Source: Dolichospermum compactum NIES-806 (GTDB taxonomy: Bacteria > Cyanobacteriota > Cyanobacteriia > Cyanobacteriales > Nostocaceae). Taken from it: a DNA stretch of 64,000 bases. The position numbers and the translations under genes were made by a program. Below are positions 18,320 to 27,875 of the stretch, piece after piece. The notes under the pieces were generated by a model that saw only the letters and a program-made list of their open reading frames with translations, searched no databases and was not told the origin of the DNA. The stretch covers positions 86,890-150,889 of the forward strand of contig NZ_AP018316.1 of assembly GCF_002368115.1 (NCBI RefSeq), written 5' to 3'. How positions within the stretch are numbered: the first letter of the stretch is position 1; the number at the start of each line of letters is the position of its first letter.

Positions 18320-19201
18320 TTAAAATGGTGGTAATTCTAAAGAGATATTACCCAGAAGTCCTTTGCGAAAATCGGTGATCATTTGTCTGGCGGCGCGTTC
18401 TACATCACCTTTATAACGATGTTCTGCTAAGACTTGTAAATAGTCTTCTCCCGTATAGATGATGGAATCTATCTCATACCGTGACAGTAATGGATGTGGT
18501 GGTAATGAATGAGAATGTGTTTCCTGAAGTTCGTTCAGTATATCTACAAATGCTGCGGCTATGAGTTGATTGTCATAAGCTGCTTCACCAATATCATCAC
18601 AAATAGCTAATTTGATTGCTGCAGCTTGACTGTCCAGTCTGGCGGGAATGACACCAGGGGCATCTAATAATTGTAATTGTTCGGAAATTCTCACCCACCG
18701 TAGTTGTCTGGTAACACCGGGACGGGCGGCACTTTCTACGACTCGTTTTCCTATCAACCTGTTAATTAAGGCGGATTTACCGACATTGGGAAAACCAATG
18801 ACGACAGCCCGGACGGGACGAGGCAACATTCCTCTATCCGTGCGGCGTTGGTTAAGTTCAATACCCGCTGCCTGGGCGGCTTTGGCTATGGCGGTGACAC
18901 CTTGACCATGTTGGGCGTTGGTAAAATATGGAACTTCACCTTGATTTTTAAACCACTCTATCCAACGCGATCGCACTTGTGGCAAAATCATATCCACCCG
19001 GTTGAGTACCAATATCCTGGCTTTTGTTCCCACCCATTCATTCATTTGGGGATGATTTGTAGTTATAGGAATACGGGCATCTCTTACTTCTAAAACCACA
19101 TCAACCCGTTTTAGCTGTTCTTTGAGATTTTTTTCAGCTTTGGCAATGTGTCCGGGATACCATTGAATCAGATTTAATTTGTAATTTTGTGTGATTGACA
19201 T
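18320..19201 (-). CDS. ylqF: Ribosome biogenesis GTPase YlqF/RbgA
   Basis: A 293-residue circularly permuted GTPase that assists late 50S ribosomal subunit assembly. It starts with IQWYPGHIAKAEK, the family signature. The G motifs come in permuted order: G4 NRVD near residue 73, then G1 GFPNVGKS near 141 and G3 DAPG near 183, with SAARPGVTRQ as the G2/switch segment. The C-terminal helical domain (ARQMITDFRKGLLG) is intact. Full family length with no odd features. It lies between repeat clusters and is on the same strand as the small VOC gene upstream, 82 bases away across an STRR. Confidence 0.96.
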   Translation of the reverse strand: MSITQNYKLNLIQWYPGHIAKAEKNLKEQLKRVDVVLEVRDARIPITTNHPQMNEWVGTKARILVLNRVDMILPQVRSRWIEWFKNQGEVPYFTNAQHGQGVTAIAKAAQAAGIELNQRRTDRGMLPRPVRAVVIGFPNVGKSALINRLIGKRVVESAARPGVTRQLRWVRISEQLQLLDAPGVIPARLDSQAAAIKLAICDDIGEAAYDNQLIAAAFVDILNELQETHSHSLPPHPLLSRYEIDSIIYTGEDYLQVLAEHRYKGDVERAARQMITDFRKGLLGNISLELPPF

Positions 19202-19253
19202 TTGTTGTTTGTTAGTTGTCAGTGGTCAGTTGTCATTAATTAGACCTCTTGTC

Positions 19254-19281
19254 TGTTCCCTGTTCCCTGTTCCCTGTTCCC
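19254..19281. repeat. STRR array, 4 units of TGTTCCC
   Basis: Four perfect heptamers between the VOC gene stop and ylqF. Confidence 0.9.
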
Positions 19282-19283
19282 TC

Positions 19284-19664
19284 TTAATGAGATTGATGTA
19301 AAATCAGACGGTTGCCGTCGGGGTCGTAGGCATAAATTTCTTGTCCGTGAGAAGCTACAGAAATTTCTCTTTGCGAGGTACAGCCTAAAGATGTCAGGTG
19401 AGATATGGCAGTTTCTAAATTATTCACTTCCAAACATAAACTGAGCGGACTTTGGGAATTAACAAAAAATTCTGGCTCGTTTGTGGATTTAGGTATAAAA
19501 ATACCTAACTTTAACCCAAAAATGTGAAACTCAGCATAGACGTTGGGAATGAGTTTCTGTGGTTTTTGTTCTAGTAATTGAGTATAGAAGCTGACTATAT
19601 TATCAAAATTAACTGTGGCTATGGTAACGATGACACTATTATATTGCATATTTATTTTTACCAT
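19284..19664 (-). CDS. VOC/glyoxalase-family protein
   Basis: A 126-residue protein with one vicinal-oxygen-chelate module pair: VTIATVNFDNIVSFYTQLL in the first half and VNNLETAISHLTSLG with YAYDPDGNRLIL in the second. DPDGNRLIL near the C-terminus is the conserved end of glyoxalase/bleomycin-resistance proteins. A dimer with a metal site is expected; the substrate is unknown. ATG 19664 is used; an ATG five codons later (MQYNSV) is equally likely, as no clear ribosome-binding site separates them. It is upstream of ylqF on the same strand. Confidence 0.85.
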   Translation of the reverse strand: MVKINMQYNSVIVTIATVNFDNIVSFYTQLLEQKPQKLIPNVYAEFHIFGLKLGIFIPKSTNEPEFFVNSQSPLSLCLEVNNLETAISHLTSLGCTSQREISVASHGQEIYAYDPDGNRLILHQSH

Positions 19665-19731
19665 AGATTTGTCACAAAAGCGCAGTTGCCGCAGAATTCA
19701 GGAGTTTAGGAGTTCAGGCGCAAGAAAATAA

Positions 19732-19935
19732 GGCGTTGCTGATTAAGGGTATGAATTTTAGTCTCACGCAAAGGCGAGGCAGCGCGGTCTTGGGGGTTTC
19801 CCCCATGAGCGACTGCCGTAGCAAAGACGCACTGAGGTTTGAGTTTTAAAGATTCAATTTGGGAATTTCATACCTCAATATGGCTAATGCCTCCGGCACG
19901 CTACCGCGAACGCCACGCAGGCTATCAGCAACGCC
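19732..19935. mobile_element. MITE-like element B, copy 1, carrying two further insertions
   Basis: The outer ends are GGCGTTGCTGATTAAGGGTA and, complemented, GGCGTTGCTGATAGCC. Compared with the clean copy at 54580-54693 it has about 45 extra bases after CACGCAAAGGCG and about 45 more near the right end. The first insert is itself a palindrome (GGCAGCGCGG..CTTGGGGG-TTT-CCCCC..ACTGCC). No target duplication is visible here. Confidence 0.75.
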
Positions 19936-20086
19936 TCTTTTTTCTAGTCTTGCACAACTGTGAGCGATCGCTGACTTTTTTCTCAGAAAACATCATCTTC
20001 TGCGTACTACTTACTAAGCAATACGTATTTATTTATGCTCAGTAAGCATATAAAACATTTGGATTGAATGTAGGGGTAGCGCCCCC

Positions 20087-20300
20087 CTGACAGGTGTAGG
20101 TTTTTTACGGTGAGGGCAAGACTTGGGCGACAAAGTGGACAAGGTGACAAGGGAGGAAAACCCTACAGGATGATGTTTTTTGGCAACAATAACACACCGT
20201 TAAAAGACTATTGTGCGGATAAAATCTTCCTTGTCTACGTTCCCTCCAAGTCTTCCCAGTCTTGCCTTCACAGACAATATTAAAAACCTACCCTTGTGAG
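20087..20300. mobile_element. MITE-like element A, copy 2 (214 bp)
   Basis: Second copy of the 17970-18188 element, with the same inverted ends. Flanks are GTAGCGCCCCC on the left and GTAGCACCCCC on the right, possibly an 11-bp duplication with one change, or chance similarity of G/C-rich repeats. Confidence 0.8.
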
Positions 20301-20397
20301 GTAGCACCCCCCTGCCTACCCCGGTATTTGGCGCAACCACAGGTGGTTTGTCCCAGCAATTCTCATTTTGAAAAAAATAAGATAAAATTCTCTTAAT

Positions 20398-20754
20398 TTA
20401 ACTAGTAAACCGTAAGGAAGCACAAGCACCTTCCTTGCTTTCCCGTCGCAACAAAATATTACTGGGTTTGACATCTCGGTGTAAAAGTTTCCGTTCATGA
20501 ACACATTCTAAAGCTTGTCCGATTTGGTCAATGTAGCGCAAGGCTTATGTTTCTGACAAGTAACCATTATCAGCAGTATAGCTTTCCACATAAGCTGCTA
20601 AATCATCCCGGTCAATGTGTTCCATTGCGATCGCCCAAAGTCCATCTTCGGGAAAATTGTCGTAAACTTGGACAATATGGGGATGATAGCATTTTGATAA
20701 ATCTAAGGCTTCTTTTCTAAACCTCTTTTGTCTTTCCGCAAAGTCTGGTTTTTC
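20398..20754 (-). pseudogene. Ser/Thr protein kinase remnant
   Basis: The minus-strand translation runs KPDFAERQKRFRKEALDL.., then HPHIVQVYDNF, IAMEHIDRDDLAAYV, an in-frame TAA near 20545, and continues RYIDQIGQALECVHE and KLLHRDVKPSNILLRRESK before stopping. This is the middle of a Hanks-type kinase (alpha-C to catalytic loop). The Gly-rich loop, the catalytic Lys and everything from the DFG motif on are missing. Element A copy 2 ends about 100 bases beyond its 3' end. Clearly broken and non-functional. Confidence 0.85.
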
Positions 20755-21037
20755 CTAAAATCCAACTTCCCACTTTAAACACTTATTCCAATTTCTTGCT
20801 TTTGACTTTTGACTTCCCAAAGGGTGTCCTGATTCAGACAATCCAAAAATTTACTATATATGCGCGAACGGATTTCTACTCTTAACATTAGTGTAAACCA
20901 AAATTTTCGTCTTGTCAAGTCTTGAAGTAAATTAAATTGTCCCCACCTGGGTGAGAAAAGAATTTAGAAAGGGCAAATATCGGATATGATTCTGGGATAT
21001 CCTTAGATAGAAAGGATATTGGCGAAATTAAAGTAGA

Positions 21038-22204
21038 ATGAAGCTGGCAGCAAGAGTAAGTCAGGTAACACCCTCCATCACCTTAGCCATCGCAGCTAAA
21101 GCTAAGGCTATGAAAGCCGAGGGTATAGATGTTTGTAGTTTTAGCGCGGGTGAACCGGATTTTGATACCCCAGCGCATATCAAAGCCGCAGCCGCAAAGG
21201 CTTTGGATGAAGGTAAAACCAAGTATGGTCCAGCCGCTGGAGAACCAAAATTACGGGAAGCGATCGCTCACAAGCTAAAAAATGATAATGGTCTTAATTA
21301 TAAGTCAGAGAATGTCCTTGTCACCAATGGCGGTAAGCATTCTCTGTATAATTTGATTGTGGCATTGATTGACCCCGGTGATGAGGTAATTATCCCTGCA
21401 CCATATTGGCTAAGTTATCCCGAAATGGTGACATTAGTTGGTGGTAAGTCTGTGATTGTGGAAACAGACGCTTCCAATGGCTACAAAATCACCCCGGAAC
21501 AGCTAAAAAAAGCTATTACCCCAAAAACAAAGTTATTTGTCCTTAACTCCCCTTCTAACCCCACAGGGATGGTCTACACGCCAGGGGAAATTAAGGCTCT
21601 GGCGCAGGTAATAGTTGATGCAGATATCTATGTTGTATCTGATGAGATCTATGAAAAAATTCTCTATGATGGTGCAGAACATATCAGCATAGGTTCTTTA
21701 GGTGAGGAAATCTTTTCTCGCACCTTAATTAGTAACGGTTTTGCTAAAGGTTACTCAATGACAGGTTGGCGTTTGGGTTACTTAGCAGGACCATTGGAAA
21801 TTATCAAAGCCGCTAGTACCATTCAAGGACATAGTACATCAAATGTGTGTACTTTTGCTCAATATGGAGCGATCGCCGCTTTGGAAAGTTCCCAAGACTG
21901 TGTAGAGGAAATGCGTCAAGCTTTTGCTAAACGTCGTCAGGTGATGTTTGAAAGACTCAACACTATTCCGGGTTTGAGTTGTCCTAAACCAGACGGTGCT
22001 TTTTACCTCTTCCCGGATATCAGTAAAACTGGTTTGAAATCCCTGGAATTTTGCAACGCTATCCTGGAATCTCATCAAGTTGCACTGATTCCCGGTGTCG
22101 CTTTTGGTGCTGATAAAAACATTCGTCTTTCCTATGCTACGGATATGGAAACGATTGAAAAGGGAATGGATAGATTAGAGAAATTCGTCCGTTCTCGGAT
22201 TTAG
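21038..22204 (+). CDS. aspC: Aspartate aminotransferase (PLP, class I)
   Basis: A 388-residue fold-type I PLP enzyme, close to bacterial Igamma-type aspartate aminotransferases, exchanging amino groups between aspartate and 2-oxoglutarate. Visible: SFSAGEPDFDTP near residue 36, the NSPSNPTG motif near 172, SDEIYEK, and the PLP lysine in SNGFAKGYSMTGWRLGY near 234. Standard length. Class I members can use prephenate or aromatic substrates, so the exact specificity is not certain. It has its own promoter region, preceded by the kinase relic, and ends in a good hairpin terminator, so it is probably monocistronic. Confidence 0.93.
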   Translation: MKLAARVSQVTPSITLAIAAKAKAMKAEGIDVCSFSAGEPDFDTPAHIKAAAAKALDEGKTKYGPAAGEPKLREAIAHKLKNDNGLNYKSENVLVTNGGKHSLYNLIVALIDPGDEVIIPAPYWLSYPEMVTLVGGKSVIVETDASNGYKITPEQLKKAITPKTKLFVLNSPSNPTGMVYTPGEIKALAQVIVDADIYVVSDEIYEKILYDGAEHISIGSLGEEIFSRTLISNGFAKGYSMTGWRLGYLAGPLEIIKAASTIQGHSTSNVCTFAQYGAIAALESSQDCVEEMRQAFAKRRQVMFERLNTIPGLSCPKPDGAFYLFPDISKTGLKSLEFCNAILESHQVALIPGVAFGADKNIRLSYATDMETIEKGMDRLEKFVRSRI

Positions 22205-22218
22205 CATAATTTCTAATT

Positions 22219-22254
22219 CCCGAAACTCAAGACTTAAAAGTTTTGAGTTTTCGG
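22219..22254 (+). terminator. Intrinsic hairpin after aspC
   Basis: CCGAAACTCAAGACTT pairs with AAGTTTTGAGTTTTCGG around a short AA loop. The long AT-rich stem starts 15 bases after the aspC stop. The U-run is weak. Confidence 0.55.
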
Positions 22255-22287
22255 TATCAGTGACTTTTTTTAGGGTGCATTATCAAT

Positions 22288-23832
22288 ATGAATAATGTCT
22301 ATTTGGTGTTAATAATTGCGATTTCTCTATTACTGAGAATATATAATCTTGCTAATAATCCTATTGCGTTAAATCAAGATGAAGCCATAAATGGTTATGA
22401 CGCATACTCCCTAATTGCTACCATGCGGGATCATCATGGGAATTTTCTGCCAATTATGTTGGAATCTTTTGGTGATTGGGTATCACCTGTTATCACTTAT
22501 ATCACAATTCCTTTTGTACAATTATTCGGATTATCAGAATTTTCGATCCGCTTACCTGTTGCCTTATTAGGAGTGGGTACGGTCGTTCTTATATACTTAT
22601 TTAGTCTACAAGTTCTTAATGATAAAAAATTAGCCTTAATAGCTGCTTTTCTTCTGGCAATTATACCCTGGCATATCACCCTTTCCAGATGGGCTATTCC
22701 TCCCAGCATTGTGCCATTTTTTATGCTGTTATTTATGACAGTATTTTTATGGGCTGTTAAAAACAATCCAAAACAATCTTATAGGTTAATTATAGCATCC
22801 ATTTGTGCAGGAATACTAACCTATTCTTACCCAAGTCAAAAATTATTTGTGCCACTTCTATTAATAGCATTAATGATAATTTTCTTGCGTAAGAATATCA
22901 CTAAAATAACCATGTTTTTATTAAGTTATATCATTTTTGTATCGCCAATATATTTATTAACTTTTGCTGATCCTGATAGATACAACGGTAGGTTTAAGAT
23001 TGTTTCAATTTTTGGTCAAGAAGAAAATATATTTATTATTTTTGGGAAATTTTTATTAAGATATTTGAGCTATTTTTCACCAGAGTTTAACTTTGGTATT
23101 AGTGATTCTAATGTTATGCAGAGAGTTCCCGGCTTTGGTGCTAATTATGATTTTCTATCAGTATTTTTTTATATAGGAATTCTGGGATGTTTTACTCTAG
23201 CTTTTAAGAAAGATAGTTTAACTTATCCACATCGTCAGATCATCTTATTATTACTTGCATGGCTTTTTATTGCCCCAATTCCTGCCAGTTTAACAGAAAC
23301 ATATTACCATACATTAAGAATGATTCATGGATTACCTTTAACTATTATATTTGTGATTTTTGGGTTAAAAATAATAGTTGATTCCATAAAAGATATCCAA
23401 CTAAAAAAGAAGTTGATTGTGATTGTGATCTTTCTAGGAATAATGAATATTCCTAGTTTTAGTTATGTTTATTTTCATAGATATCCTCAACAAACCCTGA
23501 CTAGAGAAATGTTCCAATATGGAATTAAGGATTTCATGAATTATGTAATTATTAATCAGGATAGATTTAATAAAATAGTCATTGATAATCAAATAAATCA
23601 GCCATATATCTATTATCTATTTTATGCAAAATATGATCCAAAGTTAATTAATCATCTGGAAATTCAGCCAGATAAAGAAATTAAAAAAGTTGGTAAATAT
23701 GAATTTAGAAACATTGATAATCAAGAGATTATCAATACCCAAGAAATATATCAAGTTAATGATAAAGATAGAATTTGGTATAAAATCTATGAAAGAAATG
23801 ATCGGGTTCTATTTGTTAAAAAAGTAACCTAA
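22288..23832 (+). CDS. Membrane glycosyltransferase, GT39/ArnT-like (GT-C fold)
   Basis: A 514-residue integral membrane protein with about ten to twelve predicted transmembrane helices and a hydrophilic C-terminal domain (about residues 390-514). The first periplasmic loop holds NQDEAINGYDAYS near residue 31, the Asp-Glu catalytic position of GT-C enzymes that use lipid-linked sugars. It is typical of the PMT_2/ArnT superfamily that glycosylates lipids or proteins at the outer face of the inner membrane. Donor and acceptor are unknown. It ends 2 bases before the stop of the convergent GT2-TPR gene. It is more AT-rich than its neighbours by eye. Confidence 0.85.
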   Translation: MNNVYLVLIIAISLLLRIYNLANNPIALNQDEAINGYDAYSLIATMRDHHGNFLPIMLESFGDWVSPVITYITIPFVQLFGLSEFSIRLPVALLGVGTVVLIYLFSLQVLNDKKLALIAAFLLAIIPWHITLSRWAIPPSIVPFFMLLFMTVFLWAVKNNPKQSYRLIIASICAGILTYSYPSQKLFVPLLLIALMIIFLRKNITKITMFLLSYIIFVSPIYLLTFADPDRYNGRFKIVSIFGQEENIFIIFGKFLLRYLSYFSPEFNFGISDSNVMQRVPGFGANYDFLSVFFYIGILGCFTLAFKKDSLTYPHRQIILLLLAWLFIAPIPASLTETYYHTLRMIHGLPLTIIFVIFGLKIIVDSIKDIQLKKKLIVIVIFLGIMNIPSFSYVYFHRYPQQTLTREMFQYGIKDFMNYVIINQDRFNKIVIDNQINQPYIYYLFYAKYDPKLINHLEIQPDKEIKKVGKYEFRNIDNQEIINTQEIYQVNDKDRIWYKIYERNDRVLFVKKVT

Positions 23833-23834
23833 AA

Positions 23835-25109
23835 TCAAATCAAACCCATTTCCTTTAAACCTTGATAAAGTCGTTTTGCTTCTTCGGGGTTATATAATTC
23901 ATGGAGAGAAATAGCATATTCAAAAGCTTCTAAACTACCGGAAACATCACCAATTTTCAACAGCACAACCCCTAAATTTTGATAAGCTTCTGCATAATCA
24001 GGATTCAAATTAATGGCGTTATTATAGGCATCAATAGCTTCACTAAATAACCCCATTGCTTTGCATACCATGCCTAAATTATAATAACCTGTTACAAAAT
24101 TAGGATCAATTTTTATGGCTGTTTCATAAGCAATTTTTGCTTCTGGTAAATCTCCTACATTTTTGAGTAAATTTCCTAAATTATTATATCCTCCTAATTT
24201 CAAAAGGGGATAGATAGGCAATTTCACCGCAGCTTGATAATGAGAAATAGCTGGGGATAAATTTTGTAAATTCGTGTAGGCAATTCCTAAATGGTAATGT
24301 AATTCATATAAAATATCGTAATTTATATCTTCATCAAAATCAACTGCAAATTCCTGTGACTGCGAATGTTTAAATTTATTTAACGTTTTTTTTTCTTCAT
24401 TAACCTGATTACCAATTAATTGATTTAATCCTCGATTTAATAACTCCATACCCGCATCAATTTTCCCCATTTGCATATACAAAGCTCCCAATTTACTGCA
24501 TACATAAGCATCATTGGGGTGACTGGCAAAAAACTCTTCCATTGCGGCTGCGGCTTTAGCATATTTATTCTGTTCATTAATTACAGCTTTTTGATAACCT
24601 GTATGCAGAATTGCTACTCCTGGTAAATAACCAATTTGCCAATGTGGTTCTTGAGTGAGAATTGCGGTGACACTATCATCAATTAAAGCATGATAAGGGC
24701 GATCAAAATATATATCTGGATGATTGCGAAATAGTCGAGAAACCAGAGAATAAGGTGATTGTGTTGAACCAACTTCTTGACGCACCAGATTAATCACCAG
24801 ATACTCTTCTTTACTAATAACTGATTGGAGTAAAGGGATAATTTCTGATGTCAAACTTTCATCAGCATCTAAAACTAAAATCCAATCACCTGTTACATAT
24901 TTTAAAGCTTCATTTCGAGCCGAACTAAAGTTATTATCCCAGGTGAAATGATGTACTTTAGCTCCAAATTGTTGAGCGATTTGGGGTGTTTTATCAGTTG
25001 AACCAGTATCAAGAATTACAATTTCATCAACAAAATTATTAACACTTCCTAGACACTTTGGTAAAGTGATTTCCTCATTTTTAACAATCATGCAAAGGCT
25101 AACTTTCAT
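23835..25109 (-). CDS. GT2 glycosyltransferase with C-terminal TPRs
   Basis: A 424-residue cytoplasmic protein. Residues 1-220 are a GT-A family 2 domain: MKVSLCMIVKNEE, ILDTGSTDKT and the DXD-type motif VLDADES near residue 83. The remainder contains four or more TPR units (GYYNLGMVCKAMGLFSEAIDAY, AYQNLGVVLLKIGD). This matches SunS-like and TPR-containing GT2 proteins frequent in cyanobacteria, some of which modify peptides or polysaccharides. No membrane segment. The acceptor is unknown. It is convergent with the membrane glycosyltransferase; adjacency suggests glycan work but not a shared operon. Confidence 0.9.
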   Translation of the reverse strand: MKVSLCMIVKNEEITLPKCLGSVNNFVDEIVILDTGSTDKTPQIAQQFGAKVHHFTWDNNFSSARNEALKYVTGDWILVLDADESLTSEIIPLLQSVISKEEYLVINLVRQEVGSTQSPYSLVSRLFRNHPDIYFDRPYHALIDDSVTAILTQEPHWQIGYLPGVAILHTGYQKAVINEQNKYAKAAAAMEEFFASHPNDAYVCSKLGALYMQMGKIDAGMELLNRGLNQLIGNQVNEEKKTLNKFKHSQSQEFAVDFDEDINYDILYELHYHLGIAYTNLQNLSPAISHYQAAVKLPIYPLLKLGGYNNLGNLLKNVGDLPEAKIAYETAIKIDPNFVTGYYNLGMVCKAMGLFSEAIDAYNNAINLNPDYAEAYQNLGVVLLKIGDVSGSLEAFEYAISLHELYNPEEAKRLYQGLKEMGLI

Positions 25110-25255
25110 CTGGTAACACTATGGTATTTACAACGTTGATTAATAATACAGCAGGAGTCAAGAGTTAATCTACCAGTAGGGGTAATTCATGAATTACCCC
25201 TACCTCCTCTGAGTCCTCTGTGCCTGGAGTGGTTCGTATCTCTTAAAAAATATAT

Positions 25256-27133
25256 TTAAACAGGGTGAAAATAGTCATAAATATCTTGCGCTAACCGTGA
25301 ACCAATTCCGGGAACTTCAGTTAATTGTGTAGTTGTAGCTTCACGAATATAGTCAAGAGAGCGAAAATGCGCTAATAGCAACTTTTGGCGATTTTGTCCC
25401 AAACCGGGAATTTCATCTAGATGCGATCGCTTTAGTTTATCACTTCTTTGCTGACGATGAAAACTCACCGCAAATCTATGGGCTTCATCTCGCAATCTTC
25501 GTAATAACTGGACTCCTGGTTGTTCTGAGTCTGTTTCTAAAGGTTTTGATGAGTGGGGTAAAAAGATTTCTTCTCGTTTTTTGGCTAAACTGACAACCCG
25601 TAAATCTGCGAATAGATTCATTTCCATTAAAATACCCACAACGGCAGATAGTTGACCTTTACCACCATCAATCATAATTAAATCAGGCCAGTCAGCATTA
25701 CCTAATCTTGCTAATTTGGGATCTTCAATATATTTACGAAACCGTCTATTAATAACTTCCGCTAAACTAGCAAAATCATCGGAATGACCAATGGTAATAT
25801 CAGGATTTTTAATTTTATAATGTCGGTAATATTGTTTGGCTGGTAAACCATCAATAAATACGACTTGCGAACCTACTGCATTAGTCCCTTGAATATGAGA
25901 AATATCATATCCTTCAATGCGTTTGGGTAAATCTGGTAAGTCGAGAATAGCGGCTAGATCTTGGGTTGCTTGCAAATTACTATCACCCAATTTTTGCATT
26001 CTTTGTAATTCATATTGGGCATTTTTTCCCACCATTTCTATTAATTCTGCCTTACTTTGTCGCAAAGGATTGAAAATTGTGACTTTTCTACCTTTGCGTT
26101 CTGTTAAGATATCGGACAAAATTTCACTATCTGGTAAATCGTGTTGTACTAAAACTTCGCTAGGAATTTCTACACTTTCTGCTGTTTGATAATGTTCTTC
26201 TAAAACTCGTTGTAAAATTGCTCCCGGTTCAGGGTGGGAGTCAGCCACAAAAGCCAACCGTCCCACTAATTGACCGGCGCGAATTTGGAATAATTGAATG
26301 TAGGCGTGTTGATCATCGGCGGCTAAGGCTATGGCATCTCGTGATACTGTATCATCAGGTAAGGCGACTTTTTGAGCAGCATTTAGGGATTTTAAAGCCA
26401 CAATTTGATCACGAATTTTCGCCGCAGTTTCAAAATTCAATTCTGCTGCTGCTGTTTCCATTTGTGCTGTTAAAATATCAATTAGTTCCTGAGTTCTGCC
26501 TTGAAAAACCATCGCTACTTTTTGGACAATTTTTGCATATTCAACCGGGGAAACTAATTTTTGACAAACACCAGGACAACGACCAATATCATAATTCAAA
26601 CAGGGACGATCTTTAAATAAAGGTTGTGGTCTTTGTCGTAAAGGAAAAATCTTTTTACATAAATGGACAATTTCTCGTAATAACCCGGAATCTGTATAAG
26701 GACCGTAATATTTATCTTTGGCTTTCCCTAATTGACGTTTGCGAGTAATGAAAATGCGCGGATATTCATCTGACCAAGTAATGCACAGATAAGGATATTT
26801 TTTATCATCTTTGAGTAAGACGTTAAAATATGGCTGATGCTGTTTAATTAAATTGGCTTCTAGTGCTAATGCTTCAGCTTCTGTATCAGTGACAATGAAT
26901 TCAATTTCTGTCACTAATTTAACCATTGTGTTAATCCGTTCCGTCTTGTTAGTGGAGTCGCGGAAATAGGAACGGACACGAGAACGCAATTTACGAGATT
27001 TACCTATATATATTAGGCGATCGCTGCCATCCCGCAGCAAATAAACCCCGGGTTCTGGGGGAATTTCTCCCAGACGATTTTCTAAACGTTCTGGGTTTTT
27101 GTATAGTGGTAAGATTTGCTCAGATATAGTCAC
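25256..27133 (-). CDS. uvrC: Excinuclease ABC subunit C
   Basis: A 625-residue nucleotide-excision-repair nuclease that makes both incisions beside UvrB-bound lesions. Domains in order: GIY-YIG endonuclease (PGVYLLRDGSDRLIYIGKS, residues about 28-46), a Cys-rich segment (PCLNYDIGRCPGVCQ), UVR helix pair (ETAAKIRDQI), RNase H-like 3' endonuclease (EGYDISHIQGTNAVGS near 407), and two HhH motifs at the C-terminus (IPGLGQNRQ, VPGIGSRLA). The start is GTG at 27133. Normal length, no visible damage. A run of non-coding and relic sequence lies between it and yebC, so it is probably transcribed alone. Confidence 0.97.
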   Translation of the reverse strand: MTISEQILPLYKNPERLENRLGEIPPEPGVYLLRDGSDRLIYIGKSRKLRSRVRSYFRDSTNKTERINTMVKLVTEIEFIVTDTEAEALALEANLIKQHQPYFNVLLKDDKKYPYLCITWSDEYPRIFITRKRQLGKAKDKYYGPYTDSGLLREIVHLCKKIFPLRQRPQPLFKDRPCLNYDIGRCPGVCQKLVSPVEYAKIVQKVAMVFQGRTQELIDILTAQMETAAAELNFETAAKIRDQIVALKSLNAAQKVALPDDTVSRDAIALAADDQHAYIQLFQIRAGQLVGRLAFVADSHPEPGAILQRVLEEHYQTAESVEIPSEVLVQHDLPDSEILSDILTERKGRKVTIFNPLRQSKAELIEMVGKNAQYELQRMQKLGDSNLQATQDLAAILDLPDLPKRIEGYDISHIQGTNAVGSQVVFIDGLPAKQYYRHYKIKNPDITIGHSDDFASLAEVINRRFRKYIEDPKLARLGNADWPDLIMIDGGKGQLSAVVGILMEMNLFADLRVVSLAKKREEIFLPHSSKPLETDSEQPGVQLLRRLRDEAHRFAVSFHRQQRSDKLKRSHLDEIPGLGQNRQKLLLAHFRSLDYIREATTTQLTEVPGIGSRLAQDIYDYFHPV

Positions 27134-27165
27134 AGATTTATTTTACATAACTTTATTAGTTACCT

Positions 27166-27483
27166 ATCTTGATTTTAAACCATAAATTAAAAATACCCAG
27201 ATATCCGATTTTTGACCCTTCTCAATCCATAGTTTGAGTTGATAAATCCATTGAAATGCTAATAGAAAAATCGTCAACAATAAACTAATATAATCCGCGT
27301 GTTCTTAAGTAAAATTACTATCTAAACCTATAATATTAAAGTCTTGTTCACTTAAACCAAAATGTCTTGCTACTCTTAAAAAAGATTGGTATGGATCTAG
27401 AACTAAAAAAAATCCCAAAAATTTGGCTTGATGATTGTTTTTAGATGTTGAGATATCTGCAAAATAGTGTATTTACTAGGGAT
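27166..27483 (-). pseudogene. Coding-like remnant, membrane protein tail
   Basis: One minus-strand frame reads SLVNTLFADISTSKNNHQ.., then FLGFFLVLDPYQSFLRVARH and FGLSEQDFNIIGLDSNF, meets TAA near 27307, and continues in the same frame with DYISLLLTIFLLAFQWIYQ and a charged end before TAG. It has no start codon, and the composition is protein-like. I do not recognise the family. It may be the broken 3' end of a lost membrane-protein gene; the alternative is chance openness in AT-rich DNA. Confidence 0.35.
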
Positions 27484-27875
27484 TAGATACATACTTTTAT
27501 ACAATAATAGAGATTGATATTCCAGATTTTATAGTATTTTTTTTCACTATCCAGGGGTAAAACTACTGAAAATAATCTTTTTACCACTAATTGCTGACCG
27601 CTGATAGCTGAAGCTGCTGTATCATAACCTTAAACAATTAAACACACTCCATATGAAGATGCAGAAAAATAAAAGTAGATTTACATTAATCCCGGTGTGT
27701 CGAATAACTGCTTTTTATCAGGGTTTAGTATGAAGCTAAACCTTTTCTTATTGAGGTGTTGCGAAAGGAATAGGAGTCAGCGGGAAGAATGATATTGATA
27801 CACATACTATAGATAGATGAATTTAAGCATTAATTTAGGTAAATTAAGCAACTATGGTAAACACTTGGTATATAT
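27484..27875. other. Non-coding stretch upstream of an orphan terminator
   Basis: AT-rich with no gene. The plus strand ends in the strong terminator at 27876. A 17-codon frame (27854-27907, MVNTWYIWAWSIAKPFL) overlaps the hairpin. I found no convincing promoter. Confidence 0.35.

Noticed and set aside
19839..20045. 68-codon plus-strand frame
   Set aside because: Starts inside element B and its 45-bp insert; no coding character beyond it.
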